A DNA stretch of 64,000 nt from Vibrio diazotrophicus. GTDB lineage: Bacteria > Pseudomonadota > Gammaproteobacteria > Enterobacterales > Vibrionaceae. Numbering within the stretch: position 1 is the first letter of the stretch; each line of letters begins with the position of its first letter. The DNA is taken from positions 1,054,001 to 1,118,000 of the forward strand of contig NZ_CP151843.1 of assembly GCF_038452265.1 (NCBI RefSeq), in the 5' to 3' direction. A program made the position numbers and the translations under genes. This document shows positions 58,513-64,000 of this stretch, one piece after another. Below the pieces are notes generated by a model. The model did not search any database, was not told the DNA's origin, and saw only the letters and a program-made list of their open reading frames with translations.

Positions 58513-59478
58513 TTAAAGCGGGTTTACTTCTAGCGTAAGGTGGTGGAGTCTATCAAACTCTTTCAACACCTGTCTAAAGTACAGTGCATCTTTATTCGAC
58601 TCAGCAGACATTCGTATCGCCGCAGAATAATGATTCGCACTCACTTTCCAAACGTGAATATCAATTACTTTTGCGCCTGCTTCAGTAAGTTTGGCGAGCA
58701 CTTTCGTTTCATAGTCATGGCTGATATGAGCATCAAGCAAAATAGGCGCTGTTTGCTTCATTAAACCTACTGCCCACTTAGTAATCACAAGAGCACCAAC
58801 AATACCCATGATTGGGTCTAACCACACCCAACCTAAATATTTACCTACTATCAAAGCCGCGATAGCCAATAACGAAGTTAACGCATCAGCCAGCACATGC
58901 ATGTAAGCCGCCGTAAGGTTGTGATCATGATGATGCTCATGAGCATGGTCGTGATGGTCGTGATGGTCGTGATGGTCGTGATGGTCGTGATGGTCGTGAT
59001 GGTCGTGATGGTCGTGATGGTCGTGATGGTCGTGATGGTCGTGCAATAAAAACATACTGGCGACGTTTACCACAAGACCTACGACAGCAACAATAATCGC
59101 TTCATTAAACTGAATACTTAGCGGGTTAAACAAGCGATGAATGGATTCTCCAGCCATTACTAACGCCACCAAACCTAAGCCGATTGCACTTGTGTATCCA
59201 CCCAAAACACCAACTTTACCAGTACCAAAGGTGTACGCTCGGGTTTTCTCATGTTTACGGGCATAGCGATAAGTGAACAACGTGATACAAAATGCAGCGG
59301 CGTGTGTACCCATATGCCAGCCGTCAGCAAGCAAGGCCATAGATCCATAAAAACTACCCGCAACAATCTCGACAGCCATGGTGACAACGGTAAGTAGCAG
59401 AACATAAAGGGTACGTTTTTCACCTTTTTCGTTGGTGTATGAAAACGTCTGCGTTTGAGGACAACTTGGAGTTTGCAT
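58513..59478 (-). CDS. dmeF: Cation diffusion facilitator DmeF with long His-Asp repeat
   Basis: Proton-driven divalent metal exporter; DmeF-type proteins move Co2+ and Ni2+. 321 aa with six helices. Metal-site residues are in LLADGWHMGTHAAAF (helix 2) and HVLADALTSLLAIAALI (helix 5). The cytoplasmic loop between helices 4 and 5 holds eleven HDH triplets plus HAHEHHHDH, a very large histidine cluster. The C-terminal domain has LLDAHISHDYETKV and VIDIHVWKVSANHYSAAIRM. The start is set at 59478 because an earlier ATG lies inside an operator palindrome. Confidence 0.92.
   Translation of the reverse strand: MQTPSCPQTQTFSYTNEKGEKRTLYVLLLTVVTMAVEIVAGSFYGSMALLADGWHMGTHAAAFCITLFTYRYARKHEKTRAYTFGTGKVGVLGGYTSAIGLGLVALVMAGESIHRLFNPLSIQFNEAIIVAVVGLVVNVASMFLLHDHHDHHDHHDHHDHHDHHDHHDHHDHHDHHDHAHEHHHDHNLTAAYMHVLADALTSLLAIAALIVGKYLGWVWLDPIMGIVGALVITKWAVGLMKQTAPILLDAHISHDYETKVLAKLTEAGAKVIDIHVWKVSANHYSAAIRMSAESNKDALYFRQVLKEFDRLHHLTLEVNPL
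58945..59043 (-). repeat. Eleven perfect 9-bp repeats coding for (His-Asp-His)11
   Basis: The unit ATGGTCGTG (plus strand) is repeated 11 times with no change over 99 bp. Each unit keeps frame, so gain or loss of copies changes only the length of the metal-binding loop. Confidence 0.98.
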
Positions 59479-59487
59479 AATAAATAC

Positions 59488-59532
59488 TTTGATAATCAAA
59501 TTTTCTAAAGTGTAGTTAGTTTGATTATCAAA
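59488..59532. promoter_or_regulatory. Two palindromic operators at the dmeF-marR promoter
   Basis: TTTGATAATCAAA at 59488-59500 and TTTGATTATCAAA at 59520-59532, centres 32 bp apart (about three helical turns). A minus-strand promoter TTGATT-17-TTAGAA fits between, with its -35 inside the upstream operator. Likely bound by the MarR at 58084. Confidence 0.7.
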
Positions 59533-59604
59533 GTAAATTAAAGTTTGTTGTATACATGTGTTTAACCTTAAATTATCCAGAACATAACAAGAAGGTTAAT
59601 CATA

Positions 59605-60450
59605 GTGTCACCTGTTTTCTTAACTGTCGTTACCATGTTTGCTTTCGCAGCAAACTCCATTTTGTGTCGCCTAGCGTTGCAAGACCAAACAATTGATGCC
59701 ACCACCTTTACTTACCTTCGTCTGGTTTCAGGGGCCATTACTTTGATTGTTTTACACAGTGTGATGGTGAAAAAGACAGAGAGGCGCTACCAGCCGATGT
59801 TCGCCATCAAAGCTGGATTGGCTCTGTTTACTTATGCATTGTGTTTTTCTATTGCCTACTTGGAGCTATCAACCGGAACAGGCGCTCTGCTTCTGTTTGG
59901 TACGGTGCAACTTAGCTTACTTGCGGCGCACTTTTTCCAAGGGAACAGAATCAACGCATTAGAACTTGTGGGTTTAGTTGTTTCTATATCCGGTTTTGTT
60001 TATCTCATGGCACCCAGCGTCACCAGACCCGATATTCTCTCCGCTCTGTTGATGATTCTTTCGGGGTTAGCATGGGCTGTCTTTACTCTGGTCGGCCGCA
60101 ACAGCGGCAACCCTATTTCAGCCATTTCTCAAGGATTTTGGGTCGCTGGGCTACTTTGCGTATTACTGACACCGTGGATGGTGAACCTAGATTCAAGCTC
60201 CTCCAAAGGTATCGTTCTCGCTTTGATTTCCGGCAGTATTGCTTCTGCTGCTGGCTACATTTTGTGGTATCGAGTGATTAGTCATCTGTCCATGTTGCAG
60301 GCTTCCGTCGCTCAATTGTCTGTACCTGTGATTGCCATAGCAGGCGGAACTCTACTGGTGGGAGAAGCATTTACCCTGCACCTGACCCCTGTCAGCGCAC
60401 TGATTCTCGGTGGCATCGTTCTGGTGATTATGGGTAAACAAACAAAATGA
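59605..60450 (+). CDS. EamA/DMT-family transporter
   Basis: 281 aa, ten helices, two EamA halves (TMFAFAANSILCRLALQDQTIDATTFTYLRLVSGAI; SALLMILSGLAWAVFTLVGR). The start codon is GTG with AAGG 9 bases before. Divergent from dmeF. Substrate unknown. Confidence 0.88.
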   Translation: MSPVFLTVVTMFAFAANSILCRLALQDQTIDATTFTYLRLVSGAITLIVLHSVMVKKTERRYQPMFAIKAGLALFTYALCFSIAYLELSTGTGALLLFGTVQLSLLAAHFFQGNRINALELVGLVVSISGFVYLMAPSVTRPDILSALLMILSGLAWAVFTLVGRNSGNPISAISQGFWVAGLLCVLLTPWMVNLDSSSSKGIVLALISGSIASAAGYILWYRVISHLSMLQASVAQLSVPVIAIAGGTLLVGEAFTLHLTPVSALILGGIVLVIMGKQTK

Positions 60451-60530
60451 TGGATTTTCCCTCTGCGCCCAGTAAAATTCCGCGCTTATATCTATCTAGG
60501 TTTTGTTGACCTAAAAGAGGTTCCAGCGTT

Positions 60531-62213
60531 ATGAAGCACTCCGATCATTGTTTTACCCCATTTCAGACTGACATTTCTGAATACACATTACCGGAGCGTT
60601 TTACTTTTCCGTTTTGCTATGAACCTCATCCGCTAAGCGAAATCGCCGCCAAAGAGCTCCAGCAACATATTGAAACTCAGACCGATTGGACACACCCTTT
60701 CGGGCTCACTGAAAATGAACCCGATTCTCACGGCAAAATGTTTGGCGTGTTAGTGGTACAAAATCAAAAAGGCGAACTAGGTTACCTCTCCGCTTTTTCT
60801 GGTCTGCTGGCGGAAAAGTTACAACAGCCTCACTTCGTGCCGCCAGTATTTGATCGTTTTGAAGACGAGACATTCTTCCGCTTGGAAGCCAATCAAATTG
60901 CAGAGATTAACCGCCAAGTTCGAGAGCTGAATGAGTCGCCAATATCTGCGCAGTTAACTGAGGCGATTCAAGCTTGTCAAAAGCAAGCAGAGCAAGAAAT
61001 TGAAGCCCATCGTCAAGTGATGATTGAAGGACGCAAGCAGCGCAAATTACTGCGTCAAACACCGCCTGAAAACATGTCGAACGATGAGATAACTGAGATT
61101 TTTGAACAACTTGCACAACAAAGCGTCACTGAAAAGAATCAGCTCAAGCATCTCAAACAAAAGTGGGATAACGAGTTAGCACAGCTTCAAGCGGAACTTG
61201 AACAACACCAAAATCAGCTCGATGAACTCAAAGAAAAGCGTAAGCAGCTTTCTGCTGCTTTGCAGAAAAAGCTGTTCTCGCAATATCAGTTTTTAAATCA
61301 GCAGGGTGATGAAAAATCGCTGGTCGACATCTTTGAAGGCACGGCGAACCCTATTCCACCAGCCGGTTCTGGCGAATGTGCTGCCCCTAAACTGTTGCAA
61401 TATGCTTTTGCACACCAACTAAAGCCGATTGCATTGGCGGAATTCTGGTGGGGTCGTTCACCAAAATCCGAAATTCGCCAACATAAGAAATATTATCCGG
61501 CATGTAACAACAAGTGCCATCCGATATTAGGCCACATGCTTGAAGGTATTGAACTGGATGACAATCCGTTGCTTGAAAACCCCGCTGACGGCAAAGAGAT
61601 CGAAATCCTCTATCAAGATGAAGCGATTGTCGTCGTCAACAAACCCGCTGAGTTTTTGTCTGTACCCGGAGTGAATATCAAAGATTCGGTTCTAACCCGC
61701 TTAGAGGCAATGTTTACCGACGTAGAAGGCCCTTTTGTACTGCATCGGTTAGATATGTCGACTTCCGGAATACTGGTGTTTGCACTCACTCGCCGCGCGA
61801 ACAAGAGTTTGCAAAAGCAGTTCATTACTCGCGGCGTTGAAAAGCGCTACGTAGCAATATTAAGTGGCGAACTGACAGCGGATTCTGGTGAAATCACCCT
61901 TCCTCTGCGTGGTGATTTAGATGACCGACCTCGCCAAATGGTTTGCTACGAACACGGCAAACCAGCAGAAACCTTTTGGCAAAAAATCAGCAGCGATGAA
62001 GGCAAAAGCAGGGTTTATTTGTATCCGAAAACAGGGCGAACACACCAGCTTCGTGTGCATTGTGCTCACGCCGACGGCTTGAATATGGCGATTGTCGGCG
62101 ATGACCTATACGGACGAAAAAATAAGCGCCTTCATCTGCACGCAGAAAGGCTGAGCTTTGATCATCCCTACACAAAAGAGCGTATGCACTTCCAAGTCGA
62201 TCCTGATTTTTAA
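60531..62213 (+). CDS. RluA-family pseudouridine synthase with long N-terminal extension
   Basis: Converts a uridine in RNA to pseudouridine. The catalytic domain fills about residues 350-560: VVVNKPAEFLSVPG, the catalytic Asp in FVLHRLDMSTSGILVFA, and YPKTGRTHQLRVH. The first 340 residues are unusual for RluA: a charged coiled coil (about 130-265, KQKWDNELAQLQAELEQHQNQLDELKEKRKQL) and a Cys-containing segment (GECAAPKLLQYAFAHQ, YYPACNNKCHPILGHML). The extension is known in a group of proteobacterial RluA-like proteins. The target RNA is not known to me. Confidence 0.92.
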   Translation: MKHSDHCFTPFQTDISEYTLPERFTFPFCYEPHPLSEIAAKELQQHIETQTDWTHPFGLTENEPDSHGKMFGVLVVQNQKGELGYLSAFSGLLAEKLQQPHFVPPVFDRFEDETFFRLEANQIAEINRQVRELNESPISAQLTEAIQACQKQAEQEIEAHRQVMIEGRKQRKLLRQTPPENMSNDEITEIFEQLAQQSVTEKNQLKHLKQKWDNELAQLQAELEQHQNQLDELKEKRKQLSAALQKKLFSQYQFLNQQGDEKSLVDIFEGTANPIPPAGSGECAAPKLLQYAFAHQLKPIALAEFWWGRSPKSEIRQHKKYYPACNNKCHPILGHMLEGIELDDNPLLENPADGKEIEILYQDEAIVVVNKPAEFLSVPGVNIKDSVLTRLEAMFTDVEGPFVLHRLDMSTSGILVFALTRRANKSLQKQFITRGVEKRYVAILSGELTADSGEITLPLRGDLDDRPRQMVCYEHGKPAETFWQKISSDEGKSRVYLYPKTGRTHQLRVHCAHADGLNMAIVGDDLYGRKNKRLHLHAERLSFDHPYTKERMHFQVDPDF

Positions 62214-62273
62214 GTTCAATTTCATTGAGCAAGTAAGCCAAATTTGTACTTTAAGGTTCATTTAAAAAATCAC

Positions 62274-62288
62274 TAGACGACTGGTCTA
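62274..62288. promoter_or_regulatory. TetR operator upstream of the TetR gene
   Basis: TAGAC-GACTG-GTCTA, part of a 21-bp block repeated exactly in front of curA. It lies 22 bases upstream of the TetR start codon. Confidence 0.8.
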
Positions 62289-62309
62289 ATTTAAATTATA
62301 TTGCCGCCC

Positions 62310-62906
62310 ATGAACGAAAAATCACACGACACCAAACAGCATATTTTAGACATTGGCTATGAACTGGTTGCCAGCAAAGGGTTTACCGGTGTTGGCCTGT
62401 CTGAGCTATTGAAAAATGCTGAAGTACCGAAAGGTTCTTTCTACCACTACTTCAAATCCAAAGAACAGTTTGGAGAAGCGCTGCTGCAAGATTACTTCAA
62501 TCATTACCAGCAGAAGCTCGAAAACCTGTTCGCCAACAGTGATATGAGTGAGTATGAAAAGCTCATGCAATATTGGCGTTACTGGATGGAACAAAACAGC
62601 AGTGCGTGCCAAACTGGTAAATGCTTAGTGGTGAAACTCGCAGGTGAAGTCTCTGATTTATCTGAGCCGATGCGCTTGGCGCTGCATAAAGGCACAGACC
62701 GCGTGATTAGTACCGTGGCAGAATACATTGAAAAAGGTATTCAGTCCGGAGAAATAAACGTGAAAGATAGCCGCCAAACTTCAGAGTTGCTGTACAACCT
62801 TTGGATTGGTGCGAGCTTAATAAACAAAATTCGTCTCGATGACGCGAGCTTAGTTCAGGCACTAAAAGTAACCGAACAAGTTTTAAAAGGTGAACAGCTC
62901 AACTAA
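62310..62906 (+). CDS. TetR/AcrR-family regulator paired with curA
   Basis: 198 aa. HTH: KQHILDIGYELVASKGFTGVGLSELLKNAEVPKGSFYHYFKSKEQFGEALL. The ligand domain has TGKCLVVKLAGEVSDLSEPMRLALHKG, as in the NemR/AcuR-like group that senses electrophiles through Cys (here Cys near residues 97 and 102). The start is ATG 62310, not the TTG upstream. Identical operators lie before it and before curA. Confidence 0.9.
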   Translation: MNEKSHDTKQHILDIGYELVASKGFTGVGLSELLKNAEVPKGSFYHYFKSKEQFGEALLQDYFNHYQQKLENLFANSDMSEYEKLMQYWRYWMEQNSSACQTGKCLVVKLAGEVSDLSEPMRLALHKGTDRVISTVAEYIEKGIQSGEINVKDSRQTSELLYNLWIGASLINKIRLDDASLVQALKVTEQVLKGEQLN

Positions 62907-62950
62907 GCGATATCGACAACGGCTAACCTGTGCCGATTTAACAGATTCAT

Positions 62951-62975
62951 CCGCTATTTCCGTAGCGGTTTTTTT
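62951..62975 (+). terminator. TetR gene terminator
   Basis: CCGCTA-TTTCCG-TAGCGG followed by seven T, so curA has its own promoter. Confidence 0.88.
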
Positions 62976-62986
62976 GAAACGAACAC

Positions 62987-63001
62987 TAGACGACTGGTCT
63001 A
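62987..63001. promoter_or_regulatory. TetR operator upstream of curA
   Basis: Second copy of TAGAC-GACTG-GTCTA, 31 bases before the curA start codon. Confidence 0.8.
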
Positions 63002-63031
63002 ATTATTCTAGAAATATAAAAGGAAAGTTCA

Positions 63032-64000
63032 ATGACTGACTCAACAAACCAACGTATCGTGTTGGCATCACGCCCTGTAGGCGCACCAACACCAGAAAAC
63101 TTTCGCTTAGAAACCGTTGCTAAACCAGAACCAAAAGAAGGCGAAGTTCTACTGCGTACTATCTACTTATCACTCGATCCATACATGCGCGGCCGCATGA
63201 GTGATGCTGAATCTTATGCTGAACCTTTAGCAATCAATGACGTCATGATTGGTGGCACTGTGTGTCAGGTTGAAGCATCAAACAACCCAGATTTCCAGGT
63301 TGGTGAATGGGTTCTTTCATACACGACCGGTTGGCAGAAATACTCACTATCCAATGGCGCAGGCCTATTGAAACTAGGTGCGAACCCAACAAACCCTTCA
63401 TGGGCGTTAGGTATTCTTGGTATGCCAGGCTTTACCGCCTACATGGGTCTTTTGGATATCGGTGCACCACAAGCGGGTGAAACCATTGTTGTTGCTTCAG
63501 CAACAGGTCCAGTAGGTTCAACAGTTGGTCAGATTGGTAAAATCAAAGGCTGCCGCGTTGTTGGTATTGCTGGTGGTGAAGAGAAATGTCGTTATGCAGT
63601 TGAAGTACTGGGTATGGACGCTTGTATCGACCATAAAGCGGAAGATTTTGCAGAGCAGCTTAAGGCAGCTTGTCCACAAGGTATCGATGTGTACTTCGAA
63701 AACGTGGGCGGTAAAGTATTCGACGCCGTTATGCCTCTGTTGAACACCAAAGCTCGTATGCCAGTGTGTGGTTTGATTGCTCAATACAACGCAACATCTC
63801 TACCTGAAGGTCCAGACCGTTTGTCTCAACTAACTGGTCTGATCCTGACTAAACGTCTAAAAGTTCAAGGCTTTATTATCTTTGATGATTACGGTCACCG
63901 TTACGGCGAGTTTGCTGCAGACATGAATAAATGGGTAGCAGAAGGTAAGATCAAATACCGTGAACAAGTTGAAGTTGGTTTGGAAAATGCTCCAGAACAG
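63032..64000 (+). CDS. curA: NADPH-dependent 2-alkenal/curcumin reductase (3' end beyond window)
   Basis: Medium-chain reductase of the CurA/zinc-free alcohol dehydrogenase group. It reduces double bonds of reactive carbonyls. 323 codons are present, no stop; family members have about 340. Visible: LSLDPYMRGRMSDAESY, GMPGFTAYMGLLDIGAPQAGETIVVASATGPVGSTVGQIGKIKGCRVVGIAGG (nucleotide site) and GIDVYFENVGGKVFDAVMPLLN. AAGGAAAG precedes ATG. Regulated by the upstream TetR, by inference. Confidence 0.94.
   Translation, partial: MTDSTNQRIVLASRPVGAPTPENFRLETVAKPEPKEGEVLLRTIYLSLDPYMRGRMSDAESYAEPLAINDVMIGGTVCQVEASNNPDFQVGEWVLSYTTGWQKYSLSNGAGLLKLGANPTNPSWALGILGMPGFTAYMGLLDIGAPQAGETIVVASATGPVGSTVGQIGKIKGCRVVGIAGGEEKCRYAVEVLGMDACIDHKAEDFAEQLKAACPQGIDVYFENVGGKVFDAVMPLLNTKARMPVCGLIAQYNATSLPEGPDRLSQLTGLILTKRLKVQGFIIFDDYGHRYGEFAADMNKWVAEGKIKYREQVEVGLENAPEQ

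Noticed and set aside
58945..59043. Short perfect repeats that could suggest a CRISPR or minisatellite in non-coding DNA
   Set aside because: The units are 9 bp, have no spacers, and stay in frame inside dmeF as His-Asp-His codons.
1..64000. tRNA, rRNA, insertion sequences, integrase genes, att-like direct repeats or CRISPR arrays
   Set aside because: None could be recognised on either strand; the curli block has no mobility gene or flanking repeat that I can see.

Overview
The window reads as a Vibrio chromosome, most likely the second (smaller) one. The evidence is gene content and order: malGFE/malK next to speG, a CheV-type coupling protein, vpsT, a diguanylate cyclase with an AGDEF active site, KtrAB, a pstSCAB operon beside a diguanylate cyclase, and a ShyA-type endopeptidase. 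From memory, several of these neighbourhoods match V. cholerae chromosome II (around VCA0943-VCA0970 and VCA0068-VCA0079). The species cannot be fixed from sequence alone. No rRNA, tRNA, insertion sequence, prophage or CRISPR array was seen.

Layout. 1-3.1 kb: a truncated membrane protein with a degenerate GGDEF-like end and a two-domain beta-propeller phytase. 3.2-9.0 kb: the maltose/maltodextrin importer (malE-malF-malG on the minus strand, malK divergent), with a long structured leader before malK and a MicX-type sRNA position at the 3' end of malG. 9.1-14.7 kb: a curli island (csgBAC and csgEFG divergent, no csgD) plus UDP-glucose dehydrogenase. 14.9-20.7 kb: speG, a prolyl-hydroxylase-like oxygenase, ybjQ, the c-di-GMP receptor and regulator vpsT, a frameshifted outer-membrane protein gene, ppiC and cheV. 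20.7-31.7 kb: a MarR/EamA pair, three diguanylate cyclases, an XRE regulator, AlkB, and a clear Qrr quorum-sensing sRNA gene with its sigma-54 promoter and LuxO boxes. 31.8-43 kb: pirin, ppnP, ktrAB, an MscS channel, azlCD, ohrR/ohr, a glutaredoxin, small genes, and a candidate second sigma-54-dependent sRNA at about 40.56 kb. 43-57 kb: the ShyA-type endopeptidase, a SulP transporter, a YjiH transporter, an SUOX-fold protein overlapping a diguanylate cyclase, pstSCAB with a tandem Pho box, and a chemoreceptor. 57-64 kb: Lrp/LysE, MarR/DmeF with an 11-copy His-Asp-His repeat, EamA, an RluA-type synthase, and a TetR/CurA pair with duplicated operators (curA runs off the window).

How it fits together. 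Surface attachment and c-di-GMP recur: four intact GGDEF enzymes, one degenerate one, the c-di-GMP-responsive regulator VpsT, curli, and a sugar dehydrogenase for exopolysaccharide. VpsT belongs to the same family as CsgD and sits about 4.5 kb from a curli cluster that lacks csgD, so it is the obvious candidate regulator. The Qrr gene brings quorum sensing into the same region. The most interesting unexplained element is the 98-nt RNA at 40564-40661: it has a -24/-12 promoter, NtrC-like sites at about -100 and -120, two hairpins that each show AGGCA in the loop, and a strong terminator. I do not recognise it.
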